NCBI GenBank assembly: GCA_021014325.1
Contig: CM037473.1
Location: 11,532,696-11,596,695 of the forward strand
Origin: Plazaster borealis
Taxonomy: Eukaryota; Echinodermata; Asteroidea; Forcipulatida; Labidiasteridae
Reading direction: 5' to 3'
Length of the DNA: 64,000 nucleotides
Of the stretch, positions 22,401 to 33,447 are shown one piece after another; position 1 is the first letter of the stretch, and each line of letters starts with the position of its first letter. Below the pieces are notes generated by a model. The model saw only the letters and a list, made by a program, of their open reading frames with translations. It searched no databases and was not told the DNA's origin. The translations under genes were made by a program, and so were the position numbers.

Positions 22401-23099
22401 ATTTCTCATAAGGGATCCAAGCTGGGTAGCGTCATCAGTGACAGTGAATCTGAATCTGACTCTACATTCCAAGGATGTCTCTCTTCAAAGACCAAGTCTC
22501 AAAAGAGTTCATCAGACAGTGATGAGAGAAATCTTTCCTCAAAGAGAAGGCCCAGTGGTGATTATGTTAAGAAAAAATCAACCCAAAAAGAGTCCCAGAA
22601 ATCCCTACGTGGAAAGAGAACAATTAAGAAGGTATTTTCATCAGAAGATGAAAGTGAAGCGGAAGTAGAAGTTAAAAAAAGAACTGATCGGAAATCAAGT
22701 CAAAAGAAACAGAAGAAGCCAGTGAAAAGTAATAGCGACATGAAAAATAATGACAAAAGCAGCGACGATGACAACAGCTCTTCTGAACAGGGTAAAAGTT
22801 TCAGAGAAAAGGCTCAGATAAAGCTCAGGAAGTACACATCTCCACAAAGCACTTCTGTGAAGCAAAAATCCAAACCTAATGGAGAAAAAACCAAGAGGAA
22901 AACTGACGTTAGTGATGATTCAGATTCTAGCGCAGTGAGCAGTAGCCTATCTATCAGCAGCCTCTCGTCAGGTGATGAACAAGAGAAGTTGCATCAGTCA
23001 AAGACGAAGAAGAAAGAAAGAAAAGAAAATGGCTCCAGGAATGGGAAGAAGAAGAAGAAAAATACAAGTAGCTCAAGGAAGGATGAGTCCGCCAGCGAG
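19428..23099 (+). CDS. HIRIP3: HIRIP3-like histone chaperone, large acidic exon
   Basis: HIRIP3 is a nuclear HIRA-interacting protein that chaperones H2A-type histones. This exon starts after acceptor ttttcag. The first ATG is at 19440, but four upstream codons are also open in frame, so a coding 5' exon is possible. It ends at donor gtatgt in phase 0 after 1220 codons from that ATG. The sequence is Lys/Glu/Ser-rich and probably disordered. Residues about 120-770 hold roughly 13 copies of a ~51-residue unit. Typical pieces are KPQKKIAKKELKMDSDEEEE and EDTDIEEG, then EPLKKEPPVHKKDSG. A further Ser/Asp-Glu region with SDSDEE and SSSEEE clusters (casein kinase 2-like sites) follows. Identity comes from the downstream exons. 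With them the protein is about 1370 residues, against about 550 for the human protein. The N-terminal domain known from vertebrate HIRIP3 was not found. Confidence 0.85.
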
Positions 23100-23689
23100 G
23101 TATGTAAAGTTTATTAACCCTATAGAGACCATTCATAATCATCACCATACGCCCAGACTTGTGCGAATCTTGTTGATTTGTTTGCCGTTATTTTCAGGAA
23201 AAATGTCAGGAAAAATAACAAGAAACAGAAATACATGGTTTTGTTTTAGAATTTGTTTTCTATATTTTAATTCCTTTTCTTTGACCCTCTTGTTTGAGGG
23301 AAAGTAGGTCAAATCTTGTGGCTGTTTGTGGCCGCTATGGGCATTTTTGAACAAGCCGCTTGCTATGGTCTATAAAGGGTTAAACTAATCCCAATTTAGA
23401 TTGAGATGATATTACTAAACAAGGTGCCATCAAATTGATGTAAGTTTAAGCAGTTCTATAAGTTGGCAAGGTTGATTTTTGGTATGAAGCTACAATTGTT
23501 CCCCAAACTGAAATTGCATGTCCAGATTCAAGCACATTTTTCCCTTGAATCTTGATCAGTTATTATTTGTGTATTTACCCATACACTGATGTGTGCGCCG
23601 AGTCATGTGAAGAAAACCGGTGCAAATTTAACATCTATTAAAATTAGTGCGGTACCCGCTGCTAAAATATAAGATTCAAACTGCCTCTA

Positions 23690-23835
23690 GCTACCGGGCA
23701 AGCTCAGTGGGCTATGAGACATCTGCTCTAGAAGGACAAAGGTCACGGGTTCGAATCCCACCTGAGTATTATGCCCGAGTATAATCGGGAATAGTACTAG
23801 GGTGGGGCACTTATCGGAGAATGGGTAAAAAAATA
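23690..23835 (+). mobile_element. tRNA-derived SINE in a HIRIP3 intron
   Basis: It carries an A-box-like caagctcagtgggctatgag and a B-box-like cacgggttcgaatcccacct, about 40 bp apart. A non-tRNA body follows (ttatgcccgagtataatcgg). The head resembles a class I tRNA but the arms do not pair fully. It is a different family from the one at 27822. Confidence 0.7.
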
Positions 23836-24458
23836 AATAGCCCAGATGCAAATTTAATATCTATTATATTACACCCAAGTAGATCCATTTCATGCCTACA
23901 TTGTACGTCATTTCATGCCTATGTCATTAAGCGTGCATTTTGGTACTATTCAGCGTGCCTTTTTGTTCCATCCTTTTTTGCACTCATGCGAGGCCACCAC
24001 GCGCATGGTCGCGCGGCTGAAAACTTGACGTGCGATCAGCGTCTATTCGCTGAAGACGCTCGCACCCTTCAACATTGAGGGTTATCATCGCGCGACCGAT
24101 TAGGCCTACAAACCGTTTTAAAGCTGTACAAACCTTGAAGTAAATGCCACTACGACAATGTTTCGGTGATTGGTTTATCCTCCAAATGACAAAGATCTAC
24201 CATGGGCGTTATATAATAACAAAAATAAACAATAATAAATGTTTTGCATTCGTGCAAAGGAGAGAACATTTTCATTCGTTGAAAGATGAAATGCTCAATT
24301 CAACTCGGCTTTGCCTCGTTGCATGGAACATTCTATCTTTCAACTCATGAAAATATTCTTGCCAATGCACTCATAAACATTCATTCATTATTTTTATACT
24401 ATTACATGCATCTAATTATACTTATCTTTTATGTACCATTGGATGGAATTAATTTCAG

Positions 24459-24648
24459 GATTCTTCCAAGAGCGGCGCCAACACAAAGTCGTCTTCTCAG
24501 AAGGAGAGCAAGAGGCTTCAGAATTGCAAAAAGTTTGCTCGATTATGCGGTCTTCGTTTAACCTACGTCAAACTCTTTGCTAATGTCACTAAGGAAGGGA
24601 AGAAGATTAAACTGTTGCAGAACAAAATGCGGGAAGCTGGACTAGAAG
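24459..24648 (+). CDS. HIRIP3: HIRIP3-like exon: start of conserved C-terminal region
   Basis: Acceptor aatttcag and donor gtaact frame a 190-bp exon (phase 0 in, phase 1 out). It encodes KRLQNCKKFARLCGLRLTYV and then KKIKLLQNKMREAGLEG. This aligns by eye with the vertebrate HIRIP3 segment around its K-R-Y-I-x-A-C-G-V-R-x-N-Y-K-K-L motif, the folded helical part next to the histone-binding acidic segment. Confidence 0.85.
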
Positions 24649-24692
24649 GTAACTTTTGTTGCTGTAAAACGTTAAGAGTGAGATGGAGCACT

Positions 24693-25040
24693 GGGCCCAA
24701 TTTCATAAAGTCGCTTAAGCGGAAAATATTGCTTAACAATTGTCTGCTAAGCAGAAATGAGCAGGATACCAGTCGCAAATTGTACATATGACTATAAGGT
24801 TTGGCTGGTAACCTTATTCTGGTATACCTTATTCATGACACTTGTGCCCTTGAGCAAGGCACTTAACCATAATTGCTTCGTAAAAAGTTGGGAAGGTAGT
24901 GCATTCTGCTCTAACAGCCAGGCTCCTAGTGGAAAATACCCATGCCTACATCCATCAAGTGCACCAGATTCGGCTCTGCTACTACCAGGTTATGTGATGT
25001 TCCATGCCAAAATCCGGCTCTTTTCGAAACAACTGATACA
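24693..25040. mobile_element. MITE family A copy 1 next to a SINE fragment
   Basis: 24693-24828 begins gggcccaatttcataaagtc and runs through the family A internal blocks (gcttaacaattgtctgctaa, accagtcgcaaattgtacat). Its far end is lost. It is followed directly by a SINE body fragment (tgacacttgtgcccttgagc, 24837 onward). Confidence 0.65.
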
Positions 25041-25240
25041 TCAACCTTGATATCACTGAAATGTGATGTCTTAGATATGTTGGGAAACATAGGCTCTTAT
25101 TAGATGTTATCAAAAGTACTTATTCTCATATATTTGGTGAGCAAAGAAATCCAAGTGTTGAGAAGTGCCCAGTTTTGCCATGGAGCGTCTCATGTTTTAA
25201 AAGTTTCACAACTGATTGCAACACTAGTTGGTCGAGTCTT

Positions 25241-25485
25241 TTAACTCTTTCATGCCCCATTTATTCTAGTGATAAATTGATCATATGGACACATTAATTG
25301 TTTACTTGTTTTTTGCAAATGGCGACCCTCCAAAAAACAGGTCACAATAGCACCCTCAAGAGTTCTCTTTCCCATTCTGAAGCCTGTGTGGCCGTGCGGT
25401 CTTTATTTTTCGTTTTACAACTATTTTTCTGAAGGGATTTAAACCTGTCGCTAGCGACCGGTCGGCGCGTGAAAGAGTTGAACTC
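25241..25485. mobile_element. Inverted-repeat element in a HIRIP3 intron
   Basis: Left end ttaactctttcatgcccc and right end ggcgcgtgaaagagttgaa are inverted over about 14 bp. The ~245-bp interior includes ctgtcgctagcgaccgg. Single copy here, so the family assignment is unknown. Confidence 0.5.
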
Positions 25486-25569
25486 ATAAAAGCTGCTTTC
25501 AAGAGCCACACTATATCTGAAAGCCACTATCTGGGAAACCCACCCATTTGTTGTGATCTTCATTTTCAG

Positions 25570-25677
25570 GCAAGCCGACCATTTCAAAGTGTCGTCAGGT
25601 GAAAGAGAGGAGAGATGAACTGGCGGAACTTGAGGCACTCAACCGAGACAACATCATCCAGGGTAACTCACGCACAG
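25570..25677 (+). CDS. HIRIP3: HIRIP3-like exon: Lys/Arg-Glu helix
   Basis: Acceptor cattttcag and donor gtaggt frame a 108-bp exon (phase 1 to phase 1). It encodes KPTISKCRQVKERRDELAEL and then NRDNIIQGNSRT. The conserved C-R-x-x-K-E-x-R-E run and the following NI-I-x-G are characteristic of the family. Confidence 0.85.
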
Positions 25678-25780
25678 GTAGGTGGTAAATCAACCTCCTT
25701 CACACCAGTATGATCTTGCAATTTGTCAAGTTGTTGTAAGAACTGTGTGTTGGGGTTTTTTGCTTGCATTAGCAGTATTT

Positions 25781-26148
25781 AAAGGCATTGAACACGTTTA
25801 GAAATTGTCAAAGACCAGTGTTCTTACTTGGTGTATCCCAACATATGCATAAAATAACAAGCCTGTGAAAATTTGGGCTCAATTGGTCATCGAAGTTGCA
25901 AGAAAATGATGAAAGAAAAAACACCCTTGTACAAATTTATGTGCTTTCAGATAGGAATGAAAACTTCTTGCAAGAAGTTTTTATTATTTTAGTGAGAAAT
26001 TACCTCTTTCTCAAAAACTACGTTACTTCAGAGGGAGTCATTTCCTACAATGTTTTATACTATCAACAGCTCTCCATTGCTTGTTGCCAAGTAAGTTTTT
26101 ATGCTAATATTTGTTTTGAGTCAGTACCAAATGTGTACGATACCTTTA
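25781..26148. mobile_element. MITE family C, copy 1
   Basis: Begins aaaggcattgaacacgttta and ends atgtgtacgatacctttaa, with internal landmark caacatatgcataaaataac. Copies lie at 35658-36048 (opposite orientation) and 38836-39208. Located in the last HIRIP3 intron. Confidence 0.8.
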
Positions 26149-26386
26149 AAGGGGTAATTACAAATAATGTTCATAAATTCATTTTTTAAGTCAGCTAAGT
26201 AAAATTGTCTCAATAAATCTGACCACCTCTAAGAGCAAAACAGAGTTGTTGAAAAACATTTGAAAAGTAGGTTTTGTTAATATTGCTATTCAAAATTTAA
26301 CCTAGTATTTTCAGGTAACAACGACCATATGAATTAAATCTCTATTGGGAGAAGTAGGAGAAAAACATAGGTTGAGATACAACCTG

Positions 26387-26579
26387 TGCCCAATTTCAAA
26401 GAGCTGCTTATGCACAAAAAGTAGCTAAGCACAAAAACATTTCTGCCTAGTAGTATAGGGTTACCAGCCTAAATCCCATCTCACATACACAATCTGTGAC
26501 TGGTATTCCACTTATTTTTGCTTAGCATAAATCTGTTAAGCAATATTTTCTGCTTAAGCAGCTCTATGAAATTGGGCCC
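26387..26579. mobile_element. MITE family A, copy 2
   Basis: Inverted ends gcccaatttcaaagagctgctta and taagcagctctatgaaattgggc. The ~190-bp body contains ctgtgactggtattcc. No coding capacity. Confidence 0.85.
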
Positions 26580-26629
26580 TGTTCATCACAGTTTGAAAAT
26601 TTTACTATATCTCAACACCTGGGCCCAAT

Positions 26630-26940
26630 TTCATAGAGCCGCTTAAACACAAAAAAGTAGCTTAGCACAAAAAAATATGCTTACCAGAATAAGGTTACCA
26701 TCCAAACTACAATGTCACATGTACGATTTGTGACTGGGATCCTGCTCATTTCTGCTGTGGAGAAAATTGTAAAGCAATATTTTCTGCTTTAAAGCAGCTC
26801 TATAAGCCATTTTGAGATATGGTGGACGCAATACTATGACACTAATAATGTTTGGGTAAGTTTGTCTGTAAACACCCAAACCAAACAATGTAGTCCTATA
26901 GTGTCCACCATACCTCAAAAAGGCTAATGAAATTGGGCCC
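26630..26940. mobile_element. MITE family A, copy 3, with an inserted family D element
   Basis: Both family A ends are present (gggcccaatttcatagagcc and aatgaaattgggccc). The right terminal repeat is split by a 118-bp family D element at 26806-26923. The nesting shows that family D moved after this family A copy had inserted. Confidence 0.85.
26806..26923. mobile_element. MITE family D, copy 1 (nested)
   Basis: Ends gccattttgagatatggtgg and ccaccatacctcaaaaaggc are inverted. The interior contains gtttgggtaagtttgtctgt. Relatives in tandem lie at 58660-58903. Confidence 0.8.
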
Positions 26941-27088
26941 AGTACTTTTGAGAAGTTTACCTTTTCTGAAAGATATTTAAGCAACATGATTGTTTCCCGT
27001 AAAACTACACAGTTCTGTCTGCGTATACACAAAGCAAAGCTTAAAATCTTACAAAACCTAATGTTTGTTTCCTTCTTTCTCGTCACAG

Positions 27089-27243
27089 GGCGATCTAGAC
27101 GGACGAATGTGCACAGTAAATACCTGGGATCTACATCAGGAAAGTGGCAGTCTAGCCCCAGCCTTGTTCGGGTCAGGCATGCAGCGGTTGACCACTTTGC
27201 CAACCTTCGGGGCATCATCAGCGATGACTCTGACAGCGACTGA
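27089..27243 (+). CDS. HIRIP3: HIRIP3-like terminal exon
   Basis: Acceptor ctcgtcacag opens a 155-bp exon ending at TGA. It encodes GRSRRTNVHSKYLG and ends DHFANLRGIISDDSDSD. The terminal LRGIIS-D-(D/S) acidic motif is the signature end of HIRIP3 proteins. No polyadenylation signal was identified with confidence downstream. Confidence 0.88.
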
Positions 27244-27410
27244 TGCTAAAAGGCTTCTGAAGGTATGCACAGGAAGCAGTGGCAGAGTGTTCTTGCTGAA
27301 ATGAAGCTAAACCAAAATATTGGAGCTAAATTTCGTGAAGCGGCTTACATGAAATCAAATCTATGTGCCAATAGACCCTGTACTGATAACGTCTCGATTT
27401 ACTGCATTGC

Positions 27411-27764
27411 TTAAAGGGTTTGTATACGTTTGGTAATTGGAACCCATTGTTTGTTTCAATTTTATATAGTTGTAGATATATACCATAAAACTAACCTGTG
27501 AAAATTTCATTATGGTTATGTCCACACAGGAAGAACTATCTGCAATTGGAATACACAATCTGAGGAATATTACTGCAGTAACGCTTCTCAGATTCAAATT
27601 TTTGGGGGATAAAAAGTGATATATTTTTCTACAACCGCAGTACTTCGAAGTGAAAAGTTTCTCAAAATGCAATATACTATCCAAAACTGCTGTAGTTCTT
27701 ACCAAGTAAGTTTTTATTGCCATTAGTTTTCAGAGTAATTACCAAGCGTATACAGACCCTTTAA
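27411..27764. mobile_element. MITE family B, copy 3
   Basis: Starts ttaaagggtttgtatacgtt and ends gcgtatacagaccctttaa, with TTAA at both ends. About 30 bp of the middle present in copies 1 and 2 is missing. It lies just 3' of the HIRIP3 stop and could be in its 3' UTR. Confidence 0.8.
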
Positions 27765-27821
27765 GTGCTGTAACTGGGTCACTGCATTTCCGACAGTTGT
27801 GCAGATATCATTTATCATTTG

Positions 27822-28185
27822 TGGCGTGTCGTGGCCGAGCGGATAAGAACACCGAACTCAAGCTCTGATGTTTCTGATCAGCAGAGTGTGGGTTCGAATC
27901 CCAGTCGTGACACTTGTGTCCTTAAGCAAGACACTTAACCACATGCTTCGTCCTTCGGATGGGACGTGAAGCCGTTGGTCCCGTGTACTAGGATTGGTAG
28001 TGCACGTAAAAGAACCCAGAACACTTATCGTGGAAGAGTAGGGGTTTAACCCCGGTGTTTCTGGTTCACATTGCAAGCACCCTCATTTACAGGTTCCCTC
28101 AGGCTTTCGAGCTACAGTGATTAAGTTCACTTGTGAGGCATCCTTGGTTTCATTACCAGAAATATAATAATAATAATAATAATAA
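27822..28185 (+). mobile_element. tRNA-derived SINE, near full length
   Basis: The head gtcgtggccgagcggataag followed by gggttcgaatcccagtcgtg resembles a long-variable-arm tRNA (Ser/Leu type). The body runs gacacttgtgtccttaagca, then gacgtgaagccgttggtccc and gtgcacgtaaaagaacccag. The 3' end is an (ata)n run at 28157-28190, as expected of a LINE-mobilised SINE. The minus-strand copy at 8056-8250 shares head and body. Confidence 0.85.
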
Positions 28186-28190
28186 TAATA

Positions 28191-29467
28191 CACAATGGTT
28201 TCCCATTCTTGCACAAAGTGGTAAACAAACTGTGACGTCATCAGTACTAAGGTCTATATTAGAAAGTATTAAGCATTTAAGAAATTTAAGCATTAACCGT
28301 GTTTCAATAAGAAAGCAGGCAGTTTAGCCTCACAAACTATGGTATACTGGCCTGTGCATTCACTACAGAAATTTTCCTGGGAACTTACAGTGTTCCTGGG
28401 AAAAAAAATCAAATCAAATGGAACTGTTATGTCTAAGGTTTTTAAAAACCTTAGATATTCCATTGATTTTTTAAAAGACACCACAATTACTCTCACTTGT
28501 GTGTGAATGTGCCAAAGTAAAGCAGCTGTGTTCTTGGACGGGACCATCCCAGGAATATGTTTTTCCTCATTTGTTATTGTTATTATTGTTATTTGTGTAA
28601 ATATCTTTTTGAGATACATGAATCTTTTTGGGATGATAACCAGGGGTGCAATATTGCTGTACAATACATCATGAATCTCAAATATATCATGTTCCCTTTG
28701 TGTGCAGTGGAGCACAAGTAATGTTAAGTCATGTTTTCTTACAAATGCTGCAGCCAGACACCTAACGAAACAGATCGTCCTTGACCTTGCTAAAAATATA
28801 TTTGTTATTCAGACTTCTATTTTAAAGTCTGATACTGACTGTTAAAGTGGCTCCTTGTGTTTCGTACTTGTTTTATATAGAGGACGGAGAAGTTTCCACC
28901 GTTCATGGTGTTGTTTTTCCACATTTTATTGCGTGGTGTTGCCTTGTATTTGTGGCTTTGAATTATGCAGAATATTTGTCAGTTTTCCCGTTTTTCTTGG
29001 GCCGATTTGACCCGAAAATATTCAGATTTAAATTTGAAATCTCTATTTTTATAAATTCGAAAGAGTTATAAGCTTTCATTTGAGGTATTACATGAACAAA
29101 ACCCTGATAAGTGGTAGCTTATTAAAAACTAGAAATGAATTGTTGTCGGGATCCTGACTTTATCTCACGTCAATCAGCCATGTACAAAACCCTTTTTTGC
29201 AGGTTACATGTATTTTGTGCATTGTCTGTGTATGTTTTTCATTCTGAAGCATCATCATCTGTCAAAAATAGTTCAGAGAAAAAAATATATATAACAAATT
29301 CTTCTTTCGGCGAAAATCGGGCCATGCAACTGCAGTTTTGGGGGTTTTTATGGGGTTTTTTTTAAAATCAAAACAATACTGTGATTTAGGTTTAATTGTA
29401 TCGCTGGAACCCTTGCCATGTTTTATATGTAACAAAGAGTAGACTTCTGGCTACCACTTATATAGTG
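28191..29467. other. No gene recognised
   Basis: Intergenic AT-rich DNA downstream of the HIRIP3-like gene. ORFs of 60-140 codons show no domain and sit in low-complexity stretches. Confidence 0.45.
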
Positions 29468-29660
29468 GATTCGCCCTTTGCACGGATCCCTCATATGCGT
29501 GTAGAGCCTCGACTTCATGCTTCATTTGCATTGTATTTATGTATCTGTTTGGAGGAAAGTGTCATTACATTACCGTGACAATACAGAGTTATATAATGCT
29601 TCTATTCACTGCTGTCGAGGCTCTACACGCAAATGGCTGACCATGCAGAGGGCGAATACT
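29468..29660. mobile_element. MITE family F, copy 1
   Basis: Inverted ends attcgccctttgcacggatc and accatgcagagggcgaata, with gtgtagagcctcga and tcgaggctctacac further in. The ~190-bp element recurs in the opposite orientation at 62263-62479. Confidence 0.85.
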
Positions 29661-30203
29661 AAAACGTAGGGACTACTTTGGCCGCTGGTCATGTTGTCAT
29701 GAACAACACTTTTAAAAACACCTGTTGAATCCATGGTGAATCAATGAACAAATGTACATAATTCTATCACAGCTATCTCATAATCATTTTCATTTTGAGT
29801 AGGAATAATAATTAGACCCCAAATAATGTTTAAAATTAAAAACAAATTTGTGTACCGTATTTTAAATAAATTGATAAAATCGATAATCTATCGTCTTTGT
29901 GTGATATCTCTACACCAAAATGATATTAGGTCTTGGTCAGTGTTTTCCATTGGTGACAAATTTCAGACTTTAATCTGAACTCGGACTTTTTTAAGTCTGC
30001 CTGTTAAACAAAATGTGTTGTATTTTTCTCCAAATCATGCTCTTTGATGTACTTTTCTAGCACTGTTCCCAAAAGCTAGGAATCTGTAACTCCGGGGGTT
30101 ACCAATAGGTGAAAATACCATCATTTCAATGTACCTCCTAAGATCTGGATCCCAGTTTCAGACTTGTTTTGTCAGCAGTGACTTCCACCCCTGGTTTTCA
30201 CAC
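29661..30203. other. No gene recognised
   Basis: AT-rich DNA. The block 29957-30003 is the reverse complement of 4740-4785, a shared repeat fragment. Confidence 0.45.
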
Positions 30204-30555
30204 TTTAAAGGGTGTGTACAACATTGGTAATTGCCAAACACCTGTATCCAAACTCAATGTGACCCAACATATACATGAAATAACAAACCTGTGAAAGTTT
30301 AAGCTAAATCAGTCTTCGGAGTCATGAGAAAACAGTGGGAAAAAAACTTTTGTGTTTTAACTTTTTTTCAAACATCGGAATTTATCCTGCAGGATAAATA
30401 GTATTATTTTACTCATTTCGTAAAAACTATGGCATTTCAAGCAAAACTATTTCAAGGGAGGGTTTCTACCATGACCATCTTTATACCATGCGAGTTATGT
30501 GCAAATCTGTGAGCATTTATATTTTCATTTTTACCGATGCTGTACACACCCTTTA
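30204..30555. mobile_element. MITE, distant family C relative
   Basis: Begins ttaaagggtgtgtacaacat and ends gctgtacacaccctttaa, with TTAA at both ends. Internally acatatacatgaaataacaa matches the family C landmark. About 350 bp. Confidence 0.75.
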
Positions 30556-30610
30556 AGACGACTGTTATGTTAAATATTCATTTGGTTCTGTCTCTCTCTG
30601 GGATAACATT

Positions 30611-30890
30611 AGACTTGAGGACAAGTCGTTAATAATGTTTGTCGCGGTGATAGTCGGGTCTCGGTGATACGCTATGCACTCAGCTCTCCGCGATCGAAGA
30701 CTGCTCTCGCGAGATCACTGCTCTCGCGCGAGACTGCTGGCTCCCGACAACGTTGTCGCGAGAGCAGTAGTCTCGCGGGTTCCAGCAGTCCTGCGTGAAC
30801 ATTGGCCTTGTCGCGAGAATTGCGGAGAGAGTCGGAACGCCATCATCGCGACAAACATTGAACGACTTGTCCACAAGTCTAAACCAGGCT
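30611..30890. mobile_element. GC-rich fold-back element
   Basis: The arm agacttgaggacaagtcgtt followed by aataatgtttgtcgcg is repeated inverted as cgcgacaaacattgaacgac then ttgtccacaagtct. The 280-bp interior is full of gctctcgcgagatc-like CG-rich inverted motifs. Both strands have an ~82-codon ORF simply because of the symmetry. Confidence 0.8.
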
Positions 30891-31654
30891 CTCCTCAGGC
30901 TCACCCATGCCATATCACTGTCTAGCACTTTAGGACTACTTGTTAGGTTCTGAAAGTTGGGCCACCTGTGCGTGCCTGGGACTTATTGTTGTAATCCCAA
31001 CTTTCTGCTCGATTCCTTTCCCCTCAGTTCAATCAATTCGTGTTAAATGCCATAGAAAATTTGGAGGGAAAATCATAAACTGTTGACACACATTTTAAAG
31101 TACGCTTAAGTGCACGTATTGAATTTCTGCAAAGTTCCGAAAAGCTTTGTAAATGATAAGAACTATTTTGATGGTTCGTCACCTATAATATTTTTTATAG
31201 AAAACCAACTGCCGAAGGTTATACTCACAGACACCCATTACCGATTACTTCCATTTTAATAAACTTAGTAAACTATTCTGTTTGCCAAGACAGCTGCCCG
31301 GCCCAATTTTTGTTTGTGACTTGCGCCGTCTGTCGTTATCATAGTTTCAAGATGTTTTACTGTACCACGCTGCCGGCATTTTTGGACATGTTCCTGGTGT
31401 GCAAGAACAATCATGAAAAGATAACTTCAAAAAAAGGCCAGATTATTTCTGTTCCAGCCTCGACTGGGCTTAGCTGACTTGAAGGAAATGAAAACTCAAT
31501 GTCTGTACAGCAATAAAGATCTGCTCATCTTCTTCTTTCTAGATGAATATCACTGCAGGTGCCGATAAGTTATTTTGTTCTACATCGATCGTCAGTGATT
31601 TTCAAAGACGGAATTAATATGTTTGTGAAAGTTTTCTACGGGTACTAATTTCAC
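30891..31654. other. No gene recognised
   Basis: Plain intergenic DNA. A possible AATAAA occurs at 31511, but I cannot tie it to a transcript. Confidence 0.4.
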
Positions 31655-31880
31655 TTCACCCCCCCCCCAAAAAAAAAACCCAAACAAAACAAAAACCCCA
31701 ACCCCAAACAAACCCCAAAACCAACCCCACCTCCAAACAAACAAAACAAAACACACACAAACAAACAAACAAACAACAACAATGGAACAACAATAAAATA
31801 ACATAAAATAAATAAATAAATAATCACAAAAATCAACTTAACAATGTGTAAATAAATATATTAAAATCAAAACAACAACA
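31655..31880. repeat. C/A-rich low-complexity tract
   Basis: About 220 bp composed of C and A runs (ccccaaccccaaacaaaccc, then acaaacaaacaaac and aataaataaataa). The complementary strand has repeated GGGG-TTT groups. Minus-strand ORFs rich in Val/Cys/Phe come from this composition and are not genes. Confidence 0.85.
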
Positions 31881-31976
31881 ACAAGAGAGGGACGGGAGAA
31901 GGGGGAAAACAAGAGGGTTGGAGATACACCAAAAGAAACCACCATTGGGATTATCTATTTTTGATTCGTTTAATCA

Positions 31977-32168
31977 GGGCCCAATTTCATAGAGCTGCTT
32001 AAGCACAAAAAGTAGCCAAGCACAACAAAATTATGCTTACCAAAATATAGTTACCGGCCAAAATGCCATTTCTCGTGTACAATCTGTGACTGGTGTCCTG
32101 CTAAATGTTACTTAGCAGAAACTTGTTAAGCAATATTGTCTGCTTATGCAGCTCTATGAAATTGGGTC
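31977..32168. mobile_element. MITE family A, copy 4
   Basis: Ends gggcccaatttcatagagct and agctctatgaaattgggtcc, with full-length ~190-bp body and intact internal blocks. Confidence 0.85.
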
Positions 32169-33447
32169 CTAGTCAATAGCGAATTCGGATCGAATTTCCG
32201 GGTAACAAGATTGTGCGGACAAAAACTTGATCAGTGTCCGGTTCCCCTCCGGGAGTGTTTAGTTTCGTCAGTTTTAAGAGAGAAGGGAAGTGGATATTCT
32301 TATCAATAGATCAATAGACCTACCCCCTTCTCCTTGTGAGAAAACTATTATGTCAAGTTGGAATCATTGTAACGCCACTGTAATTTGACCCTAACCTTAT
32401 ATTGCGGCCATGGGGTTCTTTTTGTGTTGGGCTCACCGCAGTGCTGCAGCGTAAACTAACCCATGAGCGGATATATTTTGCATATCAATAACGCTGAAAA
32501 GGGGACTGGTTTCTGAGCAAAGTTTTCTTTTGTGCTGGTCTTGTTAGTTCAGGCGATTTTGACATATCCATTCAGCACGGCTTTGTGGAACACAAGAACG
32601 TACAATGTATAGTCATTATATGTATTATGTTCATGAACGTTGCCGTGGTCCGAATTCGGCAAGGCCCCGATGTACGTATCGATTTTCAACTTTCAAAATA
32701 TCTTTCAGTGGGATTATTCTAAGGAGGTAATTTGATCTTGGTATCGATTTTCCGTCCTGTGATGAAAACAACTGGAGGGAGCACAAGCGCGAGGGCAATC
32801 CCTTGCAATGTCTACGGCACATTGAATGTGTATTACACCATGCTATTCCAAAACGTCTGACGAGATTTGTCAGACGATCGGATTGTCAGTAGGGACTGCG
32901 TGGGCGATTGATAAGGGACGAGACAAGAGAGCGGTGAAGCCTATCCTCACGCTACAAGGCTAACTTAATACGAAAACCATCCCGTTTATGCAGTGTCAAG
33001 AAAATATAACCTCGCTGGCTGTGTGTGTGTGGGAAAGTGACAAAGATTGTTTTCTCCGGTCTCCATTGTTCGAGGCAAGCCGAGAGAGCCGACTTTTTAT
33101 AGTGTTTGTCAGTGAACCATGAAGGGAGCCATGCGTGTTCACCGTCTGCCACACAGTAACCGTGTGACTTCTGTTGTACTGTAACCTACGGGACGTCGCA
33201 GACCGCCATTTTGAGGAGCGCCAAACACACTTTCGAGTCTTCTGTGAGAATTGTAAAGTGAAAGTATGAAAATATGCCCTTGGTGATGATTCATTTTCAT
33301 TTGGACCTGACGGTTTGAGCAGCTTCGATTGCCTCCAAAGCTTGGACTTGTTGGGAGACATCATAAAGGTACATAGTCAAGGTACCATGTTTTTCTCACG
33401 GTAAAGACTGGTTCGCGGGGTAAAAGTATAGAAGTCAGTCAACAAAA
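32169..33447. promoter_or_regulatory. 5' flank and probable 5' UTR of PID gene 1
   Basis: No competing gene is seen. The last ~400 bp are less AT-rich than the surroundings and contain scattered CpGs. The region should hold the promoter and leader of the gene starting at 33448. I cannot locate a TATA box or start site with confidence. Confidence 0.3.

Noticed and set aside
23690..23770. tRNA gene in a HIRIP3 intron
   Set aside because: A- and B-box-like motifs are present but the acceptor and anticodon arms do not fold well. A SINE body follows.
27822..27915. tRNA gene
   Set aside because: The head resembles a long-arm tRNA, but the stem pairing is imperfect and it continues into a repeated SINE body found again at 8056.
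31592..31836. Membrane-protein-like minus-strand ORFs (VCLFVCVCFVLF)
   Set aside because: Direct product of a C/A-rich low-complexity tract.
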